Positions 45,807 through 55,894 of a stretch of 64,000 nucleotides of DNA are shown one piece after another (position 1 is the stretch's first letter; each line of letters begins with the position of its first letter). Origin of the DNA: Poecilobothrus nobilitatus (lineage: Eukaryota; Arthropoda; Insecta; Diptera; Dolichopodidae); NCBI GenBank assembly GCA_947095535.1, contig OX352774.1:248001-312000 (forward strand), given 5' to 3'. The position numbers were made by a program, and so were the translations under genes. The notes beneath the pieces were generated by a model. The model was not told where the DNA came from. It ran no database searches and saw nothing but the letters and a program-made list of their open reading frames with translations.

Positions 45807-48800
45807 ATGTATTATCAATTAATTTCGATAAATGTCAATTCATTAATTTCCAACAATAAAAAATTTCATTTTGCATTTTCTGGAAAACAATAGGCCTGAC
45901 ATAATATGCATGAGTGAGACAAATAATTATAATTTAATTAGAAGAGATCGACAAATTGATCTCGATGGCGGAGGTGTTGCCATAAGAATTAAAAAACATT
46001 TCCATTTTAACATTGTAAATAATGATATGTTCAAAAATTTTCAATGCATTGAACCTATCATTATATCTTTACAATTAAAGCAAAGAAAAAAATTATTCAT
46101 AATTTCTATTTACGCAACAAATAGAAACCCGCATAATTTTTTAACAGAATTAAAAAAAATTTTCGAATCACTAAATTTAAACAATTTAAATAACTATTAT
46201 ATCTTAACCAGAGATTTGAATGCCAAACACAGCTCATGGCTAAATCCCGTCAACAATGCTAGAGGTGTACAATTACACAAATGGTTAGAAACAAATAAAA
46301 TAAAATATAAATGTAATCTACTCTTAACAGATGCACCAGCACTACCGCGCGCAAATTCCTACATTGATCTCACAATTGTAGATGTGAGAATCAAAATAAG
46401 GTTTGATGAGGTATACAATAAAGTTTCAACGTTGCCATATGATAGCGATCATAATGCCATTCTTATACCTTTCTCAATTATAAACGATGAGCTACCACAT
46501 GTGCCCGAAACTTTACCAAATAACAACAGTTTTAATTTTTCAAAAACACACTGGAGAACATTTCAAACAAAATTAGATCTTAACTATACTGAGAAATACC
46601 TAAGTGATAATACTAAAATTGTAGATAATAGCAACATTTCAACGCAAAATATAGACTACCATCTTCTTCAGCTTAACGAAATAATCACAAAAACTATCCA
46701 GGAAACTATACCGAAAAATAAAAACTCCAACCGTCGAAATAAATTTTATTCACATAAATTAAAAATTCTGCTAGATAAAAAAAAAGCTTATTAAAAGACA
46801 TCCACAAAATCAACAGCCAAAGATATAATTATCGTGCATACGACTTAGAATTGCTCAAAAGTCTTTTAAATAATATCAAAACACTTATTGAACAAATCCG
46901 TATAGAAATCAATAAATATTGGGAACGCCGCTTTCAGTATATTCAACCAAATAACAATATTCCATAGAAACAATTCCAATAAAATTACTAACCTACACAT
47001 AGATTCAAACGACATATCACTACTCACTCAAAATAACATTAATATTTTAAACTTAAAAAAGACTAACACAAATAAATATGTACTTCAAGATCAAAAAGCA
47101 ATTCCAAATGTATTAGGTACATATGTACAAAGTAAACATAAAACTCAAATGTCTCTCAATAGTCAATTACATAGAAAAATCTCAGAGAAAATAAACCATC
47201 TCAAGAACAGTATTGAAGAAATGCATACAAATCATATTTCTCTTGGTACCTTTTCGAATACAAATAAATTATCTCGGCAAAGTGGGGAAAATAGCCAATA
47301 CATAAACCAAAATGAACTTTTTTCGAACTTTAAAACTTTAAAAAATAAAACTTCGTCTTGTATAGACAAAATTCCTAATATTGTGTTGAAAAATTTGAGT
47401 AACTTAATAATTTCAAAATATATGATACTTTTTAACAATGCAATTAATAATTTGTATTTTCCACAAATATAGAAAATATCGAAAACGATATTGCTAAAAA
47501 AACCAGGCAAAGACCCATCTGATCCTAGCAATTATAGACCAATCAGCTTAATGCCTAACATTAGCAAAGTTTTTGAAACACTAATAAACGACAAAATTAC
47601 AAAAATTGCACAGTCAAAGGATATAATACCCCAAAATCAGTTCGGATTCAGGTTTAAACACAATACTATTCACACGATAACTAAACTTACTTCGGATATC
47701 TGCTGGTTTGTAAACAACAATTACGGTGTTGGAGCCTGTTTAATTGATTTTAAAAAAGCCTTTAATTCAGTTTGGCTAGATGGTCTAATCTATAAATTGC
47801 TATATAAATATAATTTCTCTTACCACCTTACTGCGTTGTTATACACTATGTTATACAATAACAGCTTCATAATACAAAGTTCTCAGAATGTTCATAGCAA
47901 AACCTTTGTAAGGTAATACCTACTCTCTAGCCTTTGCTGATGATATAATAGTTTACGTCGCGGATAACACAGTAAGTAGCATCCAAACAAAAGTTCAAAA
48001 AATGTTCAACATCACCTTGGAATATTGTAAAATCTGGAAACTAAAAGTGAACTTGAATAAATGTGAAACCATACTTTTTCGTAATACGGTTGACAAAACA
48101 AGTTCAGACATAAAAAAAATTGGAAATGTTTTTCTATTAAATGTCCAAATAACTCACCTTTAGCAAACAAAAAAGTTGTTAAATATCTCGGAGTTTTTCT
48201 ACATCGTAATTTGAACTACTCTGAGCATATAAAATATACAATCTCCAAAGGCAACAAATCCTTTATGATGGCAAAAAAACTATTTTATAACAACAACTTG
48301 AGTAAGAAAGTTAAATTAATTTGCTATCAAACATTGATAAGGCCTACCCTTGCATATGGAGTACCAATATGGTACAACATAAGTGCAAGTTTAATGGAAA
48401 AATTACGGAAATGTGAAAGTAAATGCATAAGAGTTTGCACTAATATTTGCAGAAAGCCCGAAACCGACTACAAGCACTATTATTCCAATAAGTCCTTTTA
48501 TAAGGAAGCAAACATAATCAGAATCGACTATTTTTTGATAAAATTGATTCGAACACATTATGATAAAGCACAAAATACTCCAGAAAATGGTTTAATATCA
48601 CATATATTCTACCACAACGTGGAGTTCATTGAAAAGACTTTGCTCACGGGCTTTATAGCCCCTGAGCATTTCATCTTTTTAGATAAAAAGGGTTATATTT
48701 ATAACCAATATCATGTCCCCCTATTATACCATTATAATAGACGGGTTACATGTAAAATTATAGAATATAGCCCGGGCAACATAAACGGAGCAAATTTGAA

Positions 48801-48870
48801 ATTCGACATGTCAATATCGGACAGAGATAAAGTTATAAAAAAAGATTATTGGTGGTTGGTGAATAATTAA
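45807..48870 (+). pseudogene. Jockey-type ORF2 (endonuclease and reverse transcriptase), broken
   Basis: Starts MYYQLISINVNSLISNN, the APE endonuclease N-terminus, with a frame break near 45890. The 45871-46794 frame has DIICMSETN, GGGVAIRIKKHF, TRDLNAKHSSW (normally GDxNAKH; Gly is replaced by Arg), SYIDLTIVDV and YDSDHNAI. RT blocks: KKPGKDPSDPSNYRPISLMP (47491 on), QFGFRFKHNT and CLIDFKKAFNSVW (motif A). Next to TFVR at 47916 a deletion removes motif B; FADDIIVYVA (motif C) follows directly at about 47935 in another frame. The C-terminal frame 48211-48870 has IRPTLAYGVPIWYN. A stop at 47470 separates FPQI from KISKT. Confidence 0.83.
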
Positions 48871-49210
48871 GAAACAAGTACAATGTACACGCAGGTTTTA
48901 ATTAGCGTAAGTAGTTTTAAGTAGGTTAGGATGGGTTAAATTTTTTATCTTAAACAAAATATAATATTGATTTTTTATTACCTTAATTTTTTTCAATATC
49001 AAAAATATAAAAATTGTTAAATTTACAATTAGAATATCACCAAATAAATGTAAATCTACAGAACTAAATTAACATAAAAATTGTTGCTATTAATTTAAAT
49101 GTTACTAAAATAATGCATAAGCTGTTTTTGTTAAACTTTTTATCAGTTAAACCATTATTTTAAGATTGTAATAAAGGATAAAATAAAGTTTATTTAAAAA
49201 AAAAAAAAAA

Positions 49211-49364
49211 ATCAAATAAAAAATCCTAAAATGACAAACTATCATTTCAAAATTTTGTTTATGTATCTAGTAAAAAAAGCAAAGACAAAAAAAGGAAAAT
49301 TTAAAATTTAACGGAAACAAAAGAACAAAAAAAGAGCGTCTTTGAATATTATAATAGATATATA
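49211..49364 (-). repeat. Right-arm copy of 38815-38968, inverted
   Basis: atcctaaaatgacaaactatc, caaaattttgtttatgtatctagt and gagcgtctttgaatattataatagatatata are the reverse complement of the left segment. It lies between the jockey poly-A tail and the first mariner. Confidence 0.7.
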
Positions 49365-50486
49365 GGGTGTTCAAAATTGAGGTATAATTTTAATTTTAAT
49401 AAAAAAAGACTTTTTTTTTGAAATATTAAATATATTTTTATTTTAATTTATTACAAATAGGTTCCGGTTAATAATGAAAAATTATGTCGGCCAAGTGGCC
49501 CCCTCTACTACTTCGGCAGGCTTCCAATCTTTTACCAAAATTCTGAATCACGTTGTTCAATAAACTGGTTGAAATGGTTGAAATCTGCTCGATAATGTTG
49601 TTTTTAAGCTCTTGAATTGTTGTGGGATTATTGCTATAACCACATGTTCTCTACGTCCAAATTATCAATTTCCCACCACAAAAAGCTTCGGATTATCTCC
49701 CTGTAGCGATTTCCATTGACCGTAATCGCATTTCCATTTGCGTTTTCAAAAAAATATGGTCCGATGATTCCTCCTGACCACAAACCACACCAAACCGTAA
49801 CTTTTTGTGGATGTACTGGTTGCTCTAAGATAACCCTTGGATTCTCTTCACCTCAAATGCGGCAATTCTGTTTATTGATGTAGCCATTGAGCTGGAAATG
49901 AGCTTCGTCGATGAAGATTATTTTGTTAAAAAAATTCTCATTTTCTTGTTGTTTTTCTATTGCCCAAGAAACGAATTGACGACGTAATGCATGGTCAGTT
50001 GGTTTTAATTCTTGCGTCAGCTGGATCTTATAAGCCTTTAAATGAAGATCACGATGCAAAATGTTGAATAATGTGGATGGTTTGATGTTTAATTGCTGCG
50101 AAGATGACGAATGGGAGTTTTTGGATCTTCTTCAACACTTCTGCTCACAGCTGCTACATTCTCTATTGAACGGCCACTACGTTGATAAATGTTGCCTCTG
50201 TTCTGAAGAACAGATCCAGTTTCTAAAAATTTATCAACTTGATGGCACGATTTGTTGGAGCATTTTCTCTACCAAATTTTGTTCGAAATTTCCTAATTAC
50301 ATCTTGAAAACTTTTACCATTTTCAGAAAATGTTGTAATAACAAAAACATGTTGTTCCTTCGTGTAACGTTCCATATTAACTAACCGGAATGTATTTAGA
50401 ATATACCTAAAGAAACCTCGTATAAAAATTACAGGTAGAAAAAAAATGGCGGCAAAATCAAAATGATACCTAAATTTTGAACACCC
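49365..50486 (-). mobile_element. DD41D mariner-like element, copy 1, internally deleted
   Basis: Inverted termini GGGTGTTCAAAATTGAGGTA and ctaaattttgaacaccc are flanked by TA on both sides. The minus-strand transposase starts at about 50374 with MERYTKEQHVFVITTF, so the N-terminus is intact in sequence. It continues through DEAHFQLNGYINKQNC, where a stop and a shift occur. At ENMW the frame jumps (about 49651) to a sequence matching the C-terminus of copy 2. About 185 bp with the second and third catalytic Asp are deleted. Length 1122 bp. Confidence 0.82.
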
Positions 50487-50880
50487 TAGATTATAGATTA
50501 AATATTATGATGATTATGATATATAAGAATTTATATCGTTTAAAATATCAGAAAAAAAACCAAAAACAAAAAAATATAACCGAATCAAACTTGCAAACTC
50601 AAGACTGCTAAGTTTAAGAATCAGCCACTCTACTACTGCACCAAGCCCTTAACTGAAGTTTGTAGATTTATATTCAGTTATATTGTGAAATTCCTATTTC
50701 CTACAATGCAAACTATATTTTAAAATTTTGTTTATGTATTTAGAAAAAAAGAAAAAGCAAAAACAAAAACGCAAAATTTAAAATTTAACCGAGTCAAAGA
50801 GGGTCTTATTTCAATGTGTATATTATAGGTATAGATTATACATAGAGACATACTATATGATACATATTTATATTCTTTAC
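50487..50880 (-). repeat. Right-arm copy of 38229-38620, inverted
   Basis: Includes tttatatcgtttaaaatatcag, the tRNA-like stretch at 50582-50655, ctgaagtttgtagatttatattcag and ggtatagattatacatag. It ends around actatatgatac, beyond which the sequence resembles 33600-33760 inverted. Confidence 0.7.
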
Positions 50881-51602
50881 ATGGGTTTTTTATAAAAATG
50901 GAAAATTAATAATGAAAGTTAGAAAATTTTGGAAAAATAGTGATATTGTAAGATGGCTGTACTGAATATTTATCATTTAAAATAAAAAAAATTAAAGTTG
51001 GTTGGTAAATCATAGAGTAAAAGGGTTTTAAATGTCTATCATTTACAGATTAAATATTATGATATTATTATTAATTTTATTATTATTTCGGTTAAAAACA
51101 TATTATTAATTTTGCTTTGATGATTTACTTTAGAAATTTTTAAATTTTTCTTATTTTTAATATTAGTATTTTGATCGTTATTTTGTTTATTATTTTTAAA
51201 GTTGTTAGCAGAACCAAAAATTTATAGCCAAAGCCAACAAATAGAGGAGATGTTTTTTTACGATCAGAAGTGAAATCCGCCGTGTTAATTTCCTCACTAC
51301 TCAACCCATTGTTGTCCAACAAATCAAATCTATTATTTTTAATATTAGTGTTAGAAATCTTGTCTTTTTTATTTATATTAGTATTAGTTTTTATTCTAGA
51401 TTTAGAGCTATTGGAAAACTTAGAATTAGAATTAATGTTACCTTCTTGTGTGATTGACTTGTCAACCCAGTTCGAGACAGTTGCTCTCAATTTCCTCCAT
51501 TTTTTTTTTACTTACATGCGAAAGAAGTAATGAATTAACTGCAGCAGGCACATCAATTTTAAAGCAACTATAGACGAATTTTTTTTTGTTGATAGATAGA
51601 TG
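50881..51602 (-). repeat. Inverted copy of 33005-33760
   Basis: ctttacatgggttttttataaaaatgg, tggctgtactgaatatttatc, ggttggtaaatcatagagtaaaaggg and the LINE ORF1 part match 33005-33760 in reverse orientation with few differences. The Helitron II 3' palindrome is not found to the right. Confidence 0.65.
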
Positions 51603-52507
51603 CTGTTTCAAAAATAACCAAGTAATTTAACATTAAAATTAAGTTTTAAAAATTTAAATATATTAGTTTTGTTTGTTGAAGATGACAACCCTTTTAAAAA
51701 GATAGATTCTTGAGCATTGTTCATAATAACTTTTTCAACATGTTCATTATTAGATTTACTAAGACGGAAAATCTTATTCATCCAGTTCTGCATTGTCCAA
51801 TTTGTTCCAAATTTTAAAATCTTTTCGGAACCCAATGAAGGTTCGGTATCGTTTGTGGTCACAACCGAACTGGCAGATTTATTGTTTTCCCTTAAGGTAT
51901 CGATAAAATTATTATTATGACTATGCACGGGGTTTATTTGAAACTGTACGAAATTTGATAGAGAGGTGACAGTTTCTTTAATTTTAGCTAGTTCGTTCTT
52001 AACACTTGAATCAGCGTTTACACTTGATTGTTTTAAAGACGATATAGAAGAATTTTTTTTTAGCAGCATCAGTAAACTCCGCTGTAAGAATATTAAGATC
52101 ACGCCTAATAAGTTGCATTTGCTTATCTATAAATCTTATACCAATATTTGAGCTTCCATCGTTATAACAAAGCGACGATTCATTTTCATCAATTCTTTGG
52201 TATATATCGGAAAATGACTTGAAGTTAAATTCAATTACTCTAGATCATCTATTTATCAGTGTATTTTGCTCATCAAACAATGTCTCCAGTTTGTCTGAGA
52301 ATCTGTCAAGAAAGTTTTTACAAATAAGTTGTATATTTTGACATCCTTCACACACAAAGTCCTCCTTCAATCTAGACTATTGCCAGGTTCTCTCCAAGCC
52401 AAGGCAAGTTCCATGAAAAATATCGGAACAAAAACCACTGCAAGTGATAAATTCCAAATTCTGATCGTCATTAAAACAAGTAGAAATTAAGCATTTGTAA
52501 ATCATTT
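51140..52507 (-). pseudogene. LINE ORF1 with PHD-like zinc finger (CR1-type)
   Basis: On the minus strand, 52507 starts MIYKCLISTCFNDDQNLEF, then ITCSGFCSDIFHGTCLGL and DFVCEGCQNIQ: spacing CxxxxC..CxxxC..HxxC..CxxC resembles a PHD finger. A stop interrupts it (about 52380). Coiled-coil-like parts follow (SFSDIYQRIDENESSL; SSVKNELAKIKETVTSL). Then ESIFLKGLSSSTNKTNIFKF, and after a stop YSCFKIDVPAAVNSLLLSHV, the usual order of CR1-type ORF1 C-termini. An acidic/Asn-rich tail ends near 51140. Family role: nucleic-acid binding and RNP assembly. No ORF2 follows. Confidence 0.62.
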
Positions 52508-53091
52508 TATTTTTTTTTAATAAAATATTGTACTATTTTTTCTCTCAAAGTTATATTTTTTTTTTAATAAAGTTTAAATTTCGTATAATAAAGTATTCCA
52601 AAAAATTAGTTGAGTCAGCACTTTAAAAAGTTATAAATTTTGATTTTAATTTTTGATTGAATTTATTAATGTTAAATTTTTATTTTATTTTATGTTTTAT
52701 TATTGTAAGATCATATAACGTATAACTGTATAAAAAAGTTCAAATTACAATAAGAACAAAAAAAAATTACATTAAAGTAAGTTGACTAACAACAAAATAG
52801 ACTTGGAGTTTAAATTTAAGTATTCCAAATATTTAGATAAGTCAGCAAATAAATAAGTTATAAATTCCGATTTTAATTTTTTTATTGAATTTAATTAATA
52901 TTTATAAGAAATTTAACAAAAATAAAAAATAAATAATTTAAAAGAAATTAGCGGAAATAAAGTAAACTTGTCGACGGTTGATGAAAGAATATGAGTTATA
53001 TAACTAAAATGCATATATCTGCTTGTTCATTTAATTGTCGTTATCATCGGTTAATTTCAAATATTATAATTATTAACAAATATTAATAATT

Positions 53092-53100
<9 letters not shown>
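52508..53100. repeat. AT-rich region with a degenerate duplication
   Basis: Phrases agtattccaaa..tta.(g/t)(t/a)(t/g)agtcagca and agttataaattccgattttaatttttnattgaattt occur at about 52590-52680 and 52815-52900. No coding. Confidence 0.4.
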
Positions 53101-53366
<266 letters not shown>

Positions 53367-53375
53367 TAATACTCA

Positions 53376-54079
53376 CACTAGTCGTTGCGGATCTTCCGCC
53401 TCAGTCTCTTGGTGCCAATTTTTTCCTGTTGCAAGCATATACTCTACAATATTGTCTGGTGACAACGGCCCGAGTATCTGTTCAACTGCAGCTCTGTCAT
53501 CCGTCTACAGACCGCGGTGGGAGGTCACGAATTCTGCTTCATCTCTGCCTCTCCCACAATAGAGACATTCAGATGTCTCGACTCGTCCCATTTTATGAAG
53601 GTACGACCGAAAGCATCCGCGTCCGCTTAGGAACTGCGTGAGATAGTAGTTTACCTCCCAATGCTTACGACTAACCCACTTCTTTATCTGCTGCAGAAGC
53701 CGAGCGGTCCATTGTTCCTTAGACTCGACGTCCCAGAGCTCCTGCCATTTGTTCATGGTGCGGCTTCTCTCCTTCCTTGGCCGCCCTCTCGCCCGATCGC
53801 TGTCCTTCTGTAGATATTTTTCCTTTCCAACGCCAGGAGTCCGACGGGTATAACTCCAGAAATTACGAGTACTGCATCTTCAGAGACGGTTCGATAGGAA
53901 CAGGCGATCCGCAGAGCAGCGCCTCGCTGGACAGAAGCAAGCCCTTTCCTGTACCACTGAAATCGCATTCGATTGCCCCAGACCTCCCCACCATATAACA
54001 GCGCCGATTCCACAGTATTCATTAGGAGTCGTCGCTTACTGGAGCTAGGCCCATGAATATTAGCCATGATTCTGCTCAA
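53376..54079 (-). pseudogene. R1-type LINE ORF2 C-terminal remnant
   Basis: The minus-strand frame 54079-53753 reads RIMANIHGPSSSKRRLLMNT, ESALLYGGEVW, LRIACSYRTVSEDAVLVISG and IPVGLLALERKNIYRR, the RT thumb and connection of R1/jockey-like LINEs. The frame 53756-53505 has WTARLLQQIKKWVSRKHWEV, YYLTQFLSGRGCFRSYLHKM and CLYCGRGRDEAEF, the C-terminal zinc region. After a stop the same frame runs RAAVEQILGPLSPDNIVEYM to 53376. One base shift between the two frames. The GC content is higher than the surroundings. Confidence 0.83.
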
Positions 54080-54147
54080 GTTCGTGTTTTACTCGAATGA
54101 GAGCTTTGATCAAAACATCAGCAATCATATCACCTTTTCGGATATAG
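54072..54147 (-). pseudogene. Ty1/copia RNase H C-terminal tail
   Basis: The minus strand reads YIRKGDMIADVLIKALIRVK followed by HELEQN, the ADxxTK-L motif that ends copia-type RNase H. It is the continuation of the frame that stops at 55895 and is duplicated at 54513-54587. The R1-type LINE starts immediately after it. Confidence 0.68.
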
Positions 54148-54193
54148 AGGCTGTTCAAAATTGAGGCATCATTTTGATTTTGCCCCCATTTGT

Positions 54194-54520
54194 TCATGGT
54201 GCGGCTTCTCTCCTTCCTTGGCCGCCCTCTCGCCCGATCGCTGTCCTTCTGTAGATATTTTTCCTTTCCAACGCCAGGAGTCCGACGGGTATAACTCCAG
54301 AAATTACGAGTACTGCATCTTCAGAGACTGTTCGATAGGAACAGGCGATCCGCAGAGCAGCGCCTCGCTGGACAGAAGCTAGCCCTTTCCTGTACCACTG
54401 AAATCGCATTCGATTGCCCCAGACCTCCCCACCATATAACAGCGCCGATTCCACAGTATTCATTAGGAGTCGTCGCTTACTGGAGCTAGGCCCATGAATA
54501 TTAGCCATGATTCTGCTCAA
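54194..54520 (-). pseudogene. Duplicate of the R1-type RT fragment
   Basis: A 108-codon frame identical in protein to 53753-54079, created by the 441-bp duplication. Its continuation (the zinc region) is absent here. Confidence 0.85.
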
Positions 54521-54587
54521 GTTCGTGTTTTACTCGAATGAGAGCTTTGATCAAAACATCAGCAATCATATCACCTTTTCGGATATA

Positions 54588-55894
54588 GAGGGTGTTCAAA
54601 ATTGAGGCATCATTTTGATTTTGCCCCCATTTTTTTTCTACCTGAAATTTTTATACGAGGTTTCTTTAGGTATATTCTAAATACATTCCGGTTAGTTAAT
54701 AGGGAACGTTACACGAAGTAACAACGTGTTTTTGTTATTACAACATTTTTTGAAAATGGTAAAAGTTTTCAAGATGCAATTAGGAAATTTCGAACAAAAT
54801 TTGGTAGAGAAAATGCTCCAACAAATCGTGCCATCAAGCTGATGGTTGATAAATTTCTAGAAACTGGATCTGTTCTTGATAACAGAGGCAACATTTATCA
54901 ACGTAGTGGCCGTTCAACCGAGAATGTAGCAGCTGTGAGCAGAAGTGTTGAAGAAGATCCAAAAACTTCCATTCGTCATCGTTCGCAGCAATTAAACATC
55001 AAACCATCCACATTATTCAACATTTTGCATCGTGATCTCCATTTAAAGGCTTATAAGATCCCGCTGACGCAAGAATTAAAACCAACTGACCATGCATTAC
55101 GTCGGCAATTCGTTTCATGGGCAATCGAAAAACAAGAAGAAAATGAGAATTTTTTTAACAAAATAATCTTCACCGACGAAGCTCATTTCCAGCTCAGTGG
55201 CTACGTCAATAAACAGAATTGCCGCATTTGGGGTGAAGAAAATCCAAGGGTTATCTTAGAGCAGCCAGTACATCCACAAAAATTTACGGTTTGGTCTGGT
55301 TTGTGGTCAGGAGGAATCATCGGGCCATATTTTTTTGAAAACACAAATGGAAATGCGATTACGGTCAATGGAAATCGCTACAGGGAGATGATTCGAAGCT
55401 TTTTGTGGCGGGAAATTGATGATTTGGACGTAGAGAATATGTGGTTTCAACAGGATGGTGCCACTTGCCACACAGCAAGAGAAACAATGGATCTTTTGAA
55501 GGAAAAGTTCGAAGATCGCATTATTTCTCGCAGAGGAGGAGTGATGTGGCCACCAAGATCGTGCGATTTGACACCGTTGGATTTTTTTTTTGTAGGGTTT
55601 TGTGAAATCGAAAGTGTACAGCAATAATCCCACAACAATTCAAGAGCTTAAAAGCAACATTATCGAGCAGATTTCAACCATTGTTGAACAACAGTTTATT
55701 GAACAACGTGATTCAGAATTTTGGTAAAAGATTGGAAGCCTGCCGAAGTAGTAGAGGGGGCCACTTGGCCGACATAATTTTTCATTATTAACCGGAACCT
55801 ATTTGTAATAAATTAAAATAAAAATATATTTAATATTTTAAAAAAAAAGTCTTTTTTTATTAAAATTAAAATGATACCTCAATTTTGAACACCC
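54588..55894 (+). mobile_element. DD41D mariner-like element, copy 2
   Basis: Left terminus GGGTGTTCAAAATTGAGGCA (54590 on, with GA between it and the flanking TA), right terminus tgaggt-type inverted atacctcaattttgaacaccc to 55894 followed by TA. It is inserted in the copia RNase H frame. Contains a transposase pseudogene that keeps all three catalytic Asp. Confidence 0.85.
54719..55727 (+). pseudogene. DD41D mariner-like transposase, start and C-terminus broken
   Basis: The N-terminus reads RERYTK-stop-QRVFVITTF: the start Met codon of copy 1 is AGG here, and a stop follows. The open frame 54842-55627 has the helix-turn-helix region (FQDAIRKFRTKFGRENAPTN just upstream, GRSTENVAAVSRSVEEDPKT), then first Asp in IFTDEAHFQLSG, second in MWFQQDGATCHTA, third in PRSCDLTPLDFF, with 41 residues between the second and third Asp. 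A T-run indel near 55587 shifts the frame; the true C-terminus (NNPTTIQELKSNIIEQISTI) runs on to about 55727. DD41D is the rosa-type group of the IS630-Tc1-mariner superfamily. Confidence 0.85.

Larger units (their letters stand above)
44260..49210 (+). mobile_element. Jockey-type LINE, nearly full length, dead
   Basis: Holds ORF1 with zinc knuckles, ORF2 with endonuclease and RT, an AT-rich 3'UTR (48871-49190), an aaaataaag signal near 49180 and a poly-A tail at 49196-49210. It separates the Helitron II 5' piece from the segment starting tcaaataaaaaatcctaaaatga (49212), which on the left arm directly flanks the Helitron end. The exact 5' end and the target duplication were not resolved. Confidence 0.75.
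53746..54627. repeat. 441-bp tandem duplication spanning three transposons
   Basis: 53746-54186 and 54187-54627 are almost identical; I see three or so substitutions (for example agacggttc/agactgttc, gaagcaagcc/gaagctagcc, gaggctg/gagggtg). The unit runs catttgttcatggtgcgg to ttgattttgcccc and includes R1-type LINE, the copia tail and the first 40 bp of the mariner. The second copy continues into the whole mariner. Confidence 0.9.

Noticed and set aside
55307..55638. Minus-strand ORFs opposite the mariner transposase
   Set aside because: Shadows of the plus-strand transposase frame.
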